Positions 9,008 through 17,338 of a stretch of 64,000 nucleotides of DNA are shown here, one piece after another. Both the position numbers and the translations under genes were made by a program. Within the stretch, counting starts at the first letter, position 1. Each line of letters opens with the position of its first letter. Under the pieces are notes generated by a model. It saw nothing but the letters and a program-made list of their open reading frames with translations, had not been told where the DNA came from and made no database searches. Source of the DNA: Virgibacillus_P tibetensis (GTDB lineage Bacteria > Bacillota > Bacilli > Bacillales > Amphibacillaceae); the NCBI RefSeq assembly GCF_036026595.1, contig NZ_JARZFX010000007.1:62001-126000 (forward strand), written 5' to 3'.

Positions 9008-9286
9008 TCACTGAATAAATCGGGTTGAACGCGGGATTAAGCAAGCCGAACGCGGGATTAAGCGCAGCGATCGCTGAATGAAGGCAGGTGCAGCGGTCAT
9101 GCCAAACCGGTCGAGTCGCACACGTACAAAATTGGACGGTTTTGACGACCAAAGGGTTGATCGCTGAATAAATCGGGTTGAACGCGGGATTAAGCTGAAC
9201 AAGCGCTGAATAAATCGGGTTAAACGCTGAATTAAGCAAGCCGAACGCTGGATTAAGCGAAGCGATCGCTGAATGAAGGCAGGTGA
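9008..9286 (+). repeat. 21-bp tandem repeat arrays, locus 1 (4 + 6 units)
   Basis: Two arrays of 21-bp units, at 9008-9091 (4 units) and 9161-9286 (6 units), are separated by a 69-bp spacer. A typical unit is ACGCTGAATTAAGCAAGCCGA. Each array opens with a TCACTGAATAAATCGGG or TCGCTGAATAAATCGGG unit and closes with TCGCTGAATGAAGGCAGGTG followed by AGCGGTCATGCCAAACCGG. The unit length being a multiple of three creates long open frames on both strands (for example a 190-codon one on the minus strand) that are repeat artefacts. The whole gap 8892-9486 holds this element and no credible gene. Confidence 0.9.
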
Positions 9287-10622
9287 AGCGGTCATGCCAA
9301 ACCGGTCGACTCCTGCTCAGAACAGCACGTGTCTGAAAACACCGCAGAGCGGGTTTATCTTTTATACCGGGTAATCGCATGTACAGGTATAGTTCCAATA
9401 TTTTAGGGAATAACCTAACTAAAACTACAGAATATAGCATTAACATCCGATAATAGTAGTAGAGTTGACTTCAAGGGGGATTTAGCATGAAGGCTATTGA
9501 TGCTTTAAAATTATCGGATACTAGAAAGAAAAATATCTTTGTTTTAATTGCATTTTCCATATCAATTGTAAGTGCATTTATACTAACAATTGTACAAGCA
9601 GATTTTAGTAAAAGTATTTTTTATGGAATAGAACTAATTGTTTTATTGACTAGCTATTTGATTGTTAAATATATGGTTAAAAACGACATGATCTATAAAT
9701 ATGTATTGGTTATAGCAGTTTATGGTTTTATTTTTGCTTCCATCATTTTGTTTGGAGGGGAATTGACAAAAACATTAATCCTATTCTTTTTATTATTTTT
9801 GTCTACTGTCCATTTGACACAATCTGTGTTTTTAATTGGTTATTTAACAGGGTTTGTTTTATTGATTCTAAACGCGTTAAATGCTACGGCGGCAGATGTG
9901 GACATGTTACAGTCGAATCTCGCAGCGACACTATTAACATATCTATTGGCTGGAATTATGTCATTCATGCTTATACACATGAACAGAAAGCAATTCAAAC
10001 ACACAGAGGAGTTATTGTTAACTAGTGAAAAAGATGCTGAAATAAAAGAAATCGCCCGAAAACAATTAGAGAAAAATGTGAATGACATTATAGCGAAAGT
10101 AAAAAGTGTAAATATAAAGGTGCAAGGAAATATTGAGTCACAATCAGAAATAACAGAAGCAATAGCTGAAGTGGCAACTGGCAGTACGGTACAAAATGAA
10201 AGGATCACCGATATCGCGCAAAGCTCACAGGATACTCTTCAGCAAATAGTCTACATACTGGACGAAACAAAGGTACTTAAAGGTGAGTTTGAAAAGTCGG
10301 CAAAAATAGCTGTCAATGGTAATTCCCTGTCTAAGGGCTTATCAACAAATATGGCAGAATTCAGTCTACATATTGATGAACTTAGTCAGGCTTTCGAATC
10401 ACTATCCAGCAAAATCAGCGAAACAAATACCTTTTCGCAGGACATTATCAACGTAAGTCAACAGACCAATTTATCGTCTTTCCGAAAGAAGACTCCTTCT
10501 TCAAGCGTGTGAAGGGCAGAGCCCAGCGGTAAGGGGAGATGAATTTCGGTTGGCGTTAGCCAAAACGGTCCTCGCTATGGTATAATAGGAACAAATGTTC
10601 TTGTGGAAGCGAGGTGAATTTG

Positions 10623-11744
10623 ATGCTAGTCAACAAAGCGTATAAGTTTCGTATCTATCCAAGCAAAGGACAGGAAATTCTAATTGCTAAAACAATCGGA
10701 AGTAGCCGTTTTGTGTTCAATTATTTTTTAGATAAGTGGGATCGTGCATACAAAGAAACAGGTAAAGGTTTAACGTATAACGTATGTTCTTCTCAACTAA
10801 CACAACTAAAGAAAGAATTAGGATGGTTAAAAGAAGTTGACAGCATTGCCATTCAATCCTCATTGAAAAACCTCGCTGATTCATATTCACGATTTTTCAA
10901 GAAACAGAATAAAGCACCACGATTTAAGTCTAAAAAGAATAGAGTACAGTCTTACACAACCAAGCACACTAACGGTAATATTGCGGTTGTTGATAACAAA
11001 ATCAAATTACCTAAACTTGGTCTTGTTAAATTCGCAAAAAGTCGTGAAGTGGAAGGTCGTATCCTCAATGCAACTGTTAGACGTAATCCCAGCGGTAAAT
11101 TCTTTGTATCTATACTAGTTGAAACAGAAGTACATGAATTACCTAAAACAGATTCGTCTGTTGGTATTGATGTTGGATTGAAAGACTTCGCTATTCTTTC
11201 AGACGAAACAGTATTCAAGAACCCTAAATTCTTTCGTACGTTGGAAAAAAAGTTAGCGAAAGCACAATGTATTCTTTCAAGACGCAGAAAAGGATCATTC
11301 AACTGGCATAAGCAACGGATTAAGGTCACTCGGCTTCATGAAAAAATAGCAAATGCAAGATATGACTATTTGCATAAAATATCTACTGATATTGTCAAAA
11401 ACCACGACATTATTGGCATTGAAGATTTGCAAGTGTCAAACATGCTAAAGAACCATAAGTTAGCAAAAGCCATTAGTGAAGTATCGTGGTCACAATTTCG
11501 TACCATGCTTGAATACAAAGCAAACTGGTATGGTAAACAAGTTGTAGTGGTTGCGAAGAATTTCGCATCAAGCCAACTATGTTCAGGTTGTGGCAACCGT
11601 AATAAAGACGTTAAGAATCTTGCGCTACGTAAATGGACTTGCAGTCATTGCAACTCGCATCACGATCGTGATCTTAATGCAAGTATGAATCTTAAAAATG
11701 AAGCGATAAGACTTCTAACCGCAGGAACTGCGGGGATAGCCTAA
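10623..11744 (+). CDS. tnpB: RNA-guided endonuclease TnpB of the IS605 family
   Basis: TnpB is the ancestor-type relative of Cas12. It uses an RNA made from the element's right end to cut DNA next to a short transposon-adjacent motif. The 373 aa include the N-terminal OrfB HTH domain (YKFRIYPSKGQ), RuvC-I GIDVGLKDF (D183), RuvC-II IGIEDL (E267), the zinc ribbon C320/C323/C340/C343 (CSGCG ... CSHC) and RuvC-III HDRDLNAS (D350). All are intact, so the nuclease looks active. ATG at 10623 is chosen over GTG at 10614 because that GTG lies inside the ribosome site GAGGTG. An extended -10 (TGG-TATAAT, 10578-10586) lies just upstream. Confidence 0.95.
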   Translation: MLVNKAYKFRIYPSKGQEILIAKTIGSSRFVFNYFLDKWDRAYKETGKGLTYNVCSSQLTQLKKELGWLKEVDSIAIQSSLKNLADSYSRFFKKQNKAPRFKSKKNRVQSYTTKHTNGNIAVVDNKIKLPKLGLVKFAKSREVEGRILNATVRRNPSGKFFVSILVETEVHELPKTDSSVGIDVGLKDFAILSDETVFKNPKFFRTLEKKLAKAQCILSRRRKGSFNWHKQRIKVTRLHEKIANARYDYLHKISTDIVKNHDIIGIEDLQVSNMLKNHKLAKAISEVSWSQFRTMLEYKANWYGKQVVVVAKNFASSQLCSGCGNRNKDVKNLALRKWTCSHCNSHHDRDLNASMNLKNEAIRLLTAGTAGIA

Positions 11745-11827
11745 TAGATAATTGGCGGTTACGCTGGTGTTCTTAGGAATCTCCCACTTCAAACTACCGC
11801 AAGGTCGTTAAGTGGCGAGAGGTTCAA
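11745..11827 (+). ncRNA. Probable omega-RNA (reRNA) scaffold at the right end of the TnpB element
   Basis: By TnpB family knowledge, the last part of tnpB plus the right end is transcribed as the guide scaffold, with the adjoining host DNA as guide. This 83-nt stretch is non-coding, has a 6-bp hairpin at 11784-11815, and ends exactly at the mapped right end. The guide would be host sequence from 11828. Inferred from position only. Confidence 0.45.
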
Positions 11828-12160
11828 TAGCATTAAATGCTTCTATTGAGGCAGCAAGTCGATGGTTGTTGGTAATCTTGAAAAAACAGGGGATGTAAAC
11901 AGTGCGTTTGCCGAGCTTGCGAATTATCTAAGTCAGCTTCATACACAGTTTTTGAGTTTTGAAAACCTGGCTGTGGCAGTTAAGGATAATTCAACATTAG
12001 TAGATTCTTCTACGAGTGAGTTGGCGGCAATTATTGAAGAAGCATCTGCAAGTCTTGAGGAAATGAGCGCTACCGTTGAAAACTTAAACAGGCAAAATCA
12101 GCAAATCGGATTAGAAATGGAAGATACAGAGGCAGTAGCAAATACTATGACAAGTTAATT

Positions 12161-12198
12161 AAAAACCTGGAACCGGTAAAATGGTTCCAGGTTTTTTG
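12161..12198 (+). terminator. Rho-independent terminator after the chemoreceptor pseudogene
   Basis: A 13-bp perfect stem (AAAACCTGGAACC, 12162-12174, with 12183-12195) is followed by T6. Confidence 0.9.
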
Positions 12199-12293
12199 CT
12201 AACTATTCACAAGTTGTACTTACAGATGAAGGAAAAACGTAGTTTAGAATGCTATAATATAAGGTAAAAGACAAGGTATGGCTGGTGAAGTAA

Positions 12294-12674
12294 ATGAATT
12301 ATATAAAAAATACATTGTTAATTATTAGCGGCTCCATTGCGTTGGGAATAGGGATTACAGGGATATTTTTGCCGCTGATCCCTACCACTCCATTACTGCT
12401 GTTGGCAGCAGCTTGTTATGTTAGAAGCTCCGATCGGTTGTATCACTGGTTGATAACAAATAAATATTTCGGTTCCTATATTGAAAATTACAGAGCAGGA
12501 AAAGGTATACCGTTAAAAGCAAAAGTAGTAGGTGTAGCTTTATTATGGATATCCATGTTATATACAATCATTTTTGTGGTACCCTTAATTATGGTTAAAC
12601 TACTGCTGTTTTTAATAGCGTCCTTTTTCACGTGGTTTATTCTAAAACAAAAGACACTGTATAAAAGTACGTAA
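12294..12674 (+). CDS. DUF454 (YbaN-like) small membrane protein
   Basis: A 126-aa integral membrane protein of the DUF454/YbaN family. Function is unknown. It has an N-terminal helix (5-30) containing the family hallmark GITGIFLPLIPTTPLLLLAAACYVRSS, a short soluble segment (LYHWLITNKYFGSYIENYRAGKGI) and two more helices (58-82, 85-115). An extended -10 (TGC-TATAAT, 12250-12258) precedes it. It is 14 nt from the next gene and probably co-transcribed. Confidence 0.85.
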   Translation: MNYIKNTLLIISGSIALGIGITGIFLPLIPTTPLLLLAAACYVRSSDRLYHWLITNKYFGSYIENYRAGKGIPLKAKVVGVALLWISMLYTIIFVVPLIMVKLLLFLIASFFTWFILKQKTLYKST

Positions 12675-12688
12675 ATGAGGTAGATCTC

Positions 12689-13501
12689 TTGAAGAAAAAA
12701 TATGTATATACTTTTATATTCAGCTTTTTACTGTTAGCTAGTATAACAATAGTTATAGTTCTGTTGAATAATAATAAATCAGAGAATTATTCAGGAGAGC
12801 CAACGGTTTTTGTTCATGGATATAAAGGTACGTTAAAGTCATTTGGTAATATGCTTGACCGATTCGAAACAAAATATAATTGGGGAACTAAAGCACTGAT
12901 ATACTACGTTACTTCTGATGGTGAAGTAAATGAATATAATTTTAATAAGGGAAGAGACAAACCAGCTTTTATTCAAGTGCTATTCGAAGATAACCGTGCA
13001 GGTTTTTCAAATAGTGCCGAGTGGTTGGCCACTGCGCTAAAAAAAATGAAGAAAGATTATTCTATAGACTCAGTGGACCTTGTTGGGCATTCAATGGGAG
13101 GAATTGTTTCCCTAAAGTATGCTAAGCAATATCAACAGGAAGAATACCCAAGCGTTAACAAAATTGTAGCTATCGGAAGTCCATTTGATGGCATATACAA
13201 GGATGAATATTTTCAAATTAACCGGGATGCAGCCGCAACAGACTTAAAACCGGATTCTGCAGAGCTTCAATTATTACAAGTGGGTACATTTCCGACTAAT
13301 GTAGAAGTGCTAAACATAGGCAGCACAGGAGATCCAGTAGCAGTGCCAGAAAGTGTGGAAGCGATACGAACAGTTATATCGAGTGATCAATTGGTAGAGA
13401 TAATTATTGAAGATGATAATTTAGGTCATAGCGCGTTACACGAAAATGAACAAGTAGACAAGTTAATTTATTCTTTTCTGTGGCAAGATGAGTTTCAATA
13501 A
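12689..13501 (+). CDS. DUF915-type alpha/beta hydrolase, membrane-anchored or secreted
   Basis: At 270 aa it has an N-terminal hydrophobic signal or anchor (4-28) and then an alpha/beta-hydrolase fold: VFVHGYKGT (oxyanion strand), the nucleophile elbow VGHSMGG, an Asp region (GDPVAVPES) and GHSAL near the C-terminus for the catalytic His. DUF915 proteins are lipase or cutinase-like hydrolases of Firmicutes with undefined substrates. TTG start at 12689 with GAGG upstream. Confidence 0.87.
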   Translation: MKKKYVYTFIFSFLLLASITIVIVLLNNNKSENYSGEPTVFVHGYKGTLKSFGNMLDRFETKYNWGTKALIYYVTSDGEVNEYNFNKGRDKPAFIQVLFEDNRAGFSNSAEWLATALKKMKKDYSIDSVDLVGHSMGGIVSLKYAKQYQQEEYPSVNKIVAIGSPFDGIYKDEYFQINRDAAATDLKPDSAELQLLQVGTFPTNVEVLNIGSTGDPVAVPESVEAIRTVISSDQLVEIIIEDDNLGHSALHENEQVDKLIYSFLWQDEFQ

Positions 13502-13584
13502 CTTACAATATAGAGTGAAACACCTATCAGATTCGTAAAATGATTCGTAAAAATAATTGGAATAATTCTAAAGGAATGATACAG

Positions 13585-14505
13585 GTGATAAATGATCATC
13601 ATATGTACGATAAATTAATAAACATTACAGATGAAAGAAATGTAATGGTGAATGAAGATTTAATGAATCATACGTACACACGCTTAGGGGGGAAAGCAGA
13701 TTTCCTGGTAAAACCAGAAACATACGAACAGGTACAGGAAATAGTTAAATTAGCAAATAAAGAAAAAATAGATTTTACTTTACTTGGAAATGGCTCTAAT
13801 CTGATCGTAAAAGATGGTGGTATTCGTGGTATTGTAATGAATTTACAAAAATTGACACAAGTAAAGACTAATGCTACAACCATCGTTGCACAAAGTGGAG
13901 CCAGAATTATAGATGTATCAAGAGAAGCGCTTACTAAGAATCTGTCTGGTCTGGAGTTTGCATGCGGGATTCCTGGATCTGTAGGTGGAGCCCTATTCAT
14001 GAATGCAGGAGCATATGGTGGGGAAGTTAAAGATGTACTTGAAAGTACTATTGTGGTGGATAGAGAAGGAAATCAACTTACACTGAAGGCAGAAGAACTC
14101 GACCTGGATTATCGAACTAGTAATATTCCCGATAGGGGCTATATAGTGCTGGAGGCTACGTTCTCCTTAGAAAATGGGAATTATGAAGCTATTAAAGCAA
14201 TTATGGATGATTTGACCTATAAAAGAGAATCAAAGCAGCCATTGGAATACCCATCTTGTGGTAGTGTATTTAAGCGGCCACCAGGATACTTTGCAGGAAA
14301 GCTGATTCAAGATAGTGATTTGCAGGGAAAACAAATTGGTGGAGCACAGGTATCACTTAAACATGCCGGCTTTATTGTTAATAAAGATAAGGCTACAGCC
14401 AGTGAATATATTGATTTAATTCATTATGTGCAGGCTACTGTCAAAGAGAAGTTTGATGTTAATCTGGAAAGAGAAGTGAAGATTATTGGGGAAGATCCTA
14501 ATTAA
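13585..14505 (+). CDS. murB: UDP-N-acetylenolpyruvoylglucosamine reductase
   Basis: MurB reduces the enolpyruvyl group to give UDP-MurNAc in peptidoglycan synthesis, using FAD and NADPH. FAD-binding segments are LGGKADFLVKP and LGNGSNLIVKDGGIRG. The proton-donor Ser lies in SCGSVFKRPPG (type-II MurB) and the catalytic Glu in LEREVKIIG. The frame is open from 13540, but GTG at 13585 is preferred because AAAGGA lies 9 nt upstream and it yields 306 aa, the family size. The two ATGs further upstream lack a well-placed ribosome site. Confidence 0.93.
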   Translation: MINDHHMYDKLINITDERNVMVNEDLMNHTYTRLGGKADFLVKPETYEQVQEIVKLANKEKIDFTLLGNGSNLIVKDGGIRGIVMNLQKLTQVKTNATTIVAQSGARIIDVSREALTKNLSGLEFACGIPGSVGGALFMNAGAYGGEVKDVLESTIVVDREGNQLTLKAEELDLDYRTSNIPDRGYIVLEATFSLENGNYEAIKAIMDDLTYKRESKQPLEYPSCGSVFKRPPGYFAGKLIQDSDLQGKQIGGAQVSLKHAGFIVNKDKATASEYIDLIHYVQATVKEKFDVNLEREVKIIGEDPN

Positions 14506-14507
14506 AT

Positions 14508-14559
14508 AAAATGAAAAGCTGTGATCATCACTTATAGATGTCACAGCTTTTCATTTTTT
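14508..14559 (+). terminator. Rho-independent terminator of murB
   Basis: A 17-bp perfect stem (14508-14524 with 14541-14557) ends in a T-run. Confidence 0.88.
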
Positions 14560-14784
14560 GTTTTCTTTATTACAAATTGTTGCTTTTAATAGTCATAGTT
14601 GATATAAAATACGACGTAACTGCTATGTTAATTTCCACTCCGGACAGTCGCTTTCACCACTCCGAGTACAAGTGCAACATCTGCTCAGCTTCACTTTGTT
14701 CGCTTTACAGTGCTTTCTTTGCCGCGGGGCGGCTGGTGAGCCTCCGTGTGCTGTCTCACTGCGGGGTCTCACCGATGCGCGATC

Positions 14785-14972
14785 ATGCCAAAACGGTCGA
14801 ATTGCACACGTACCAGATCGGACGGTTTTGACGCCCAAAGGGTTGACCGCTGAATGAACCGGGTTTAACACGAGATAAAGCTGAAAAAGCGCTGGATAAA
14901 TCGGTCCAACAGCGGGATTAAGCAAGCCGAACGCTGGAAAAAGTGGAGCAATCGCTGAATGAAGGCAGGGTC
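14785..14972 (+). repeat. 21-bp tandem repeat array, locus 2 (6 units) with shared leader
   Basis: Six 21-bp units run from 14847 to 14972, ending with the closing unit TCGCTGAATGAAGGCAGG. The ~62 bp before them (14785-14846: CATGCCAAAACGGTCGA ... GGACGGTTTTGACG ... CAAAGGGTTGA) match the spacer of locus 1. The preceding 14610-14784 looks like a diverged copy of the GC-rich flank of locus 3. The gap 14560-15027 holds no credible gene; open frames of 60-100 codons there are repeat artefacts. Confidence 0.88.
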
Positions 14973-15027
14973 AGCGGGCAAGCCGTAAGCATCGCAGGAA
15001 ACGCCCAAACAGGCGCTCAAGAAAAAT

Positions 15028-15798
15028 TTAACTTCTAAAACGATGCAGGAAGCTCTTCAAACGCTCGTTGGCAGAGTGCTCAATGACTTCGCTTGCGCTC
15101 CCCTGCTCCGCAATTACACCTTCATCCAGAAATAAAACCTTATCTGCAACGTCAAGAGCAAAGTCCATTTCGTGTGTAACGAGTACCATAGCCATCTCGC
15201 CGTCTTTTGCAATGTCACGAATAACTTCTAGTACTTCACCAACTAACTCTGGATCAAGTGCTGAAGTAACTTCATCAAATAACATGATTTTAGGACGCAT
15301 AACTAATGCACGTGCCATTGCTACACGTTGTTTTTGACCACCTGACAGCTGGCTCGGATAGTTATCCAGCTTATCTCCAAGTCCCACCTTTTCCAGCATC
15401 TCAATTGAATTTTCGCGTGCGGACTTTTTGTCTTCTTTTTTTACATGAATAGGGGCAGTCATACAGTTTTCTAAAATTGTCATATGCGGAAACAGATTAA
15501 AGTGCTGGAAGACCATCCCGATATCACCGCGTACTTCGCGCAGATGCTTTTCATTTGCCTCAACAAGCTTTCCGTTTTTCTCCATTTTCCATAAGTTCGT
15601 ACCATCGACAATTATGTTTCCGGATGTAGGTTCCTCCAAGGTCATTAACATTCGAATAATAGTTGTTTTACCAGATCCACTGGGTCCGATAACTGCAACT
15701 TTTTCTGCAGGCATGATATCTAGGTCGATTCCTTTTAAAACTTTTACATCGCCAAAGGATTTGTGTACATCCTGGAATTTTACAATTGGTTCAGCCAT
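15028..15798 (-). CDS. ehuA: Ectoine/hydroxyectoine ABC transporter, ATP-binding subunit
   Basis: A 256-aa polar-amino-acid-type ATPase powering the Ehu importer. It has Walker A GPSGSGKTT (38-46), a Q-loop GMVFQHFNLFPHM, the signature LSGGQKQR, Walker B IMLFDEVTSALDPE and the switch His in VTHEM. The Glu after Walker B is followed by V where most homologues have P. It overlaps ehuD by 1 nt (TAATG). The Ehu name rests on the set of four genes, chiefly the binding protein. Confidence 0.88.
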   Translation of the reverse strand: MAEPIVKFQDVHKSFGDVKVLKGIDLDIMPAEKVAVIGPSGSGKTTIIRMLMTLEEPTSGNIIVDGTNLWKMEKNGKLVEANEKHLREVRGDIGMVFQHFNLFPHMTILENCMTAPIHVKKEDKKSARENSIEMLEKVGLGDKLDNYPSQLSGGQKQRVAMARALVMRPKIMLFDEVTSALDPELVGEVLEVIRDIAKDGEMAMVLVTHEMDFALDVADKVLFLDEGVIAEQGSASEVIEHSANERLKSFLHRFRS

Positions 15799-16511
15799 TA
15801 CATAACCGCTCCTTTATCACTAGTATTTATTACTGCATTTTTATCAAAACGTCGATTCATTTTTAATTCTAACTTTTTAATAAGGATTGCAGAAGGGTAG
15901 CTCAATAGTAAGAATAAGATAGCTACAATGGTTAATGGTTCTAAGTACGTCCAATACTGCGCTCCATAGCTGTTAGCCATATGCAGAATTCCCACTACAC
16001 CAATTGTAGATGCCAGCGGTACTTCTTTAAACATAATAATAAGATAGTTTCCAAGCATTGGAATGGTAGGTGGTATTGCTTGGGGCAAAATAATTTTCAT
16101 CCATTTCTGCCCAGTTGAATAATTCAATGCTGTAGAAGCTTCCCATTGGCCTTTATCCACGCTTTCAATACCTGAACGGTAAACTTCACCGATATATGTG
16201 CTAAAGTGGATTCCCAGTCCTAGGACAGCACTTGTAAACGGATCAAGTGCCATGCCTACCACAGGTACCATTGGCCATGCGTAATAAATAAAGAACAGTT
16301 GAACAAGTGGTGGGGTGGAACGAATAAACTCCATAGTCCAAGTGACGATCCAATTAAGCGGCTTATTTGGTATCCTTCTAAGAAAAGTCCATACAAAGCC
16401 AAATATTAATGCAAATAAATAACATGCGATTGTCAATCCAATTGTAATCCCTAAACCTTGGACAACGATAGGAAGGGCATCAAAGAATACATCCCAGCTC
16501 CAATTATTCAT
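15798..16511 (-). CDS. ehuD: Ectoine/hydroxyectoine ABC transporter, permease
   Basis: A 237-aa HisM/ArtQ-type permease with about five helices and the ABC-contact EAA loop (GQWEASTALNYSTGQKWMKIILPQAIPPTIP). It pairs with EhuC as the second membrane subunit. It overlaps ehuC by 4 nt and ehuA by 1 nt. The C-terminal tail (RRFDKNAVINTSDKG) is hydrophilic and cytoplasmic. Confidence 0.87.
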   Translation of the reverse strand: MNNWSWDVFFDALPIVVQGLGITIGLTIACYLFALIFGFVWTFLRRIPNKPLNWIVTWTMEFIRSTPPLVQLFFIYYAWPMVPVVGMALDPFTSAVLGLGIHFSTYIGEVYRSGIESVDKGQWEASTALNYSTGQKWMKIILPQAIPPTIPMLGNYLIIMFKEVPLASTIGVVGILHMANSYGAQYWTYLEPLTIVAILFLLLSYPSAILIKKLELKMNRRFDKNAVINTSDKGAVM

Positions 16512-17143
16512 TGACTAGCCACCCCTTTCTTCGATATACTCTCCATTTTGCGCGTTAACCAAATTAATGGAAGCGCAAGGATGAAGTAAAATACAAGAAT
16601 TAACAGATAAACAGTAGGTGCTTGCGATAAGTCGGAGCTTCTTAAAATGCCTCCGTAGTATAAAATATCAGTCATACCAATTAACGAAACTAATGAAGTA
16701 GCTTTTAACATTTGGATAAGGTAGTTTCCAAACTCGGGTAGCATCATCCGCACTGCCTGTGGAAAGATGACAAGTCTCATCCGCTGAAACCGCGACATAT
16801 TTAGTGCAGTTGCAGCTTCGGTTTGACCTTTAGCTACAGCAAGAATAGAGCCGCGGACTATTTCAGACATATAAGCCCCGTAGTTTAAAGCAATAGCTAT
16901 TACACCGGCCCACCAATTGCTGCCAAGCTGTATTCCGAATAGCATAGGAATAGCATAATATAACCAGAATAACTGTACGATTAATGATGTTCCACGAAAT
17001 ATTTCTACATAAAACCCGGTGAATTTTCGAAGTAAAAGGTTAGGTGAAAGTCGGCATAGACCTGCAATAAATGCAAACAAGTAGCCAAAGAATGCAGAAG
17101 CAAGGAGTACCGTAATAGTAATATTTACTCCTTTCATAAGCAC
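16508..17143 (-). CDS. ehuC: Ectoine/hydroxyectoine ABC transporter, permease
   Basis: A 211-aa permease of the same family, with the EAA loop GQTEAATALNMSRFQRMRLVIFPQAVRMMLPE and about five helices. The first standard start is GTG at 17143, which has no ribosome site. The frame continues upstream to an ATC codon at 17170, placed 8 nt after a strong AAAGGAG, giving the extra N-terminus I-S-A-I-I-D-I-F-P-V. The real protein may therefore begin at 17170 with AUC. Family function is clear. Confidence 0.85.
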   Translation of the reverse strand: MLMKGVNITITVLLASAFFGYLFAFIAGLCRLSPNLLLRKFTGFYVEIFRGTSLIVQLFWLYYAIPMLFGIQLGSNWWAGVIAIALNYGAYMSEIVRGSILAVAKGQTEAATALNMSRFQRMRLVIFPQAVRMMLPEFGNYLIQMLKATSLVSLIGMTDILYYGGILRSSDLSQAPTVYLLILVFYFILALPLIWLTRKMESISKKGVASQ

Positions 17144-17261
17144 TGGGAAAATATCAATTATAGCACTGATTTAAATCACTCCTTTATGTAATCGTATTAT
17201 GAAAAAATTCCTTTAGAATCTGACAATCTAGCAGTCAAAAAAGTATTTCAGGGAATCTAAA

Positions 17262-17296
17262 AGGGTCGAACCCCCTTGGGAGAGGGAGCCGACCCT
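17262..17296 (-). promoter_or_regulatory. Intercistronic hairpin between ehuB and ehuC
   Basis: The 7-bp arms AGGGTCG/CGACCCT (17262-17268, 17290-17296) enclose a G/C-rich loop. On the minus strand it is followed by TTTTAGATT, so it could partly terminate or protect ehuB mRNA. That would give more binding protein than permease, a common arrangement for importers. Confidence 0.6.
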
Positions 17297-17338
17297 ATGG
17301 AGTTATTTCACCTATATTAACGGAATTTATTTACCGAA

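Larger units (their letters stand above)
10475..11827 (+). mobile_element. IS200/IS605-family element of the tnpB-only (IS1341) type
   Basis: The 1353-bp boundaries come from the interrupted receptor: the left flank ends in TTTAT (10470-10474) and the right flank begins TAGCATTAAATG at 11828. No target duplication and no terminal inverted repeats are present, as expected for single-strand transposition. Subterminal hairpins occur at the left end (AAGAAG/CTTCTT, 10486-10501) and right end (CCACTT/AAGTGG, 11784-11815). It has no tnpA, so movement would need a transposase from elsewhere. Confidence 0.85.
9487..12158 (+). pseudogene. Methyl-accepting chemotaxis protein, interrupted by an insertion element and further deleted
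   Basis: The 5' part (9487-10474) encodes about six membrane helices (residues ~18-165) followed by a coiled-coil signalling region running to INVSQQTNL. The 3' part resumes at 11828 with the receptor tip LALNASIEAA. Joining 10474 to 11828 restores the frame exactly (NLLALNASIEAA), so the element at 10475-11827 was inserted in a once-intact gene. A second lesion follows: after IEAA the frame runs into a stop at about 11898. The C-terminal bundle (VVGNLEKTGDVNSAFAELA ... SASLEEMSATVENL) continues in another frame from 11862, implying loss of roughly 40 codons of the tip. There is no HAMP or extracellular sensor domain, so it would have been a membrane-embedded sensor. Almost certainly non-functional. 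Confidence 0.88.

Noticed and set aside
9008..9286. CRISPR array
   Set aside because: Units are directly adjacent with no unique spacers and vary in sequence; no cas genes are present.
8874..9446. A 190-codon open frame on the minus strand with repeated NPAF/NPIYSA motifs
   Set aside because: It is a translation of the 21-bp DNA repeats, whose length is a multiple of three. It has no ribosome site, overlaps the hisJ end, and similar frames arise at every repeat locus.
14538..14925. Overlapping open frames of 60-100 codons on both strands
   Set aside because: They lie in repeat locus 2 and a GC-rich flank; no start signals and no protein-like conservation.
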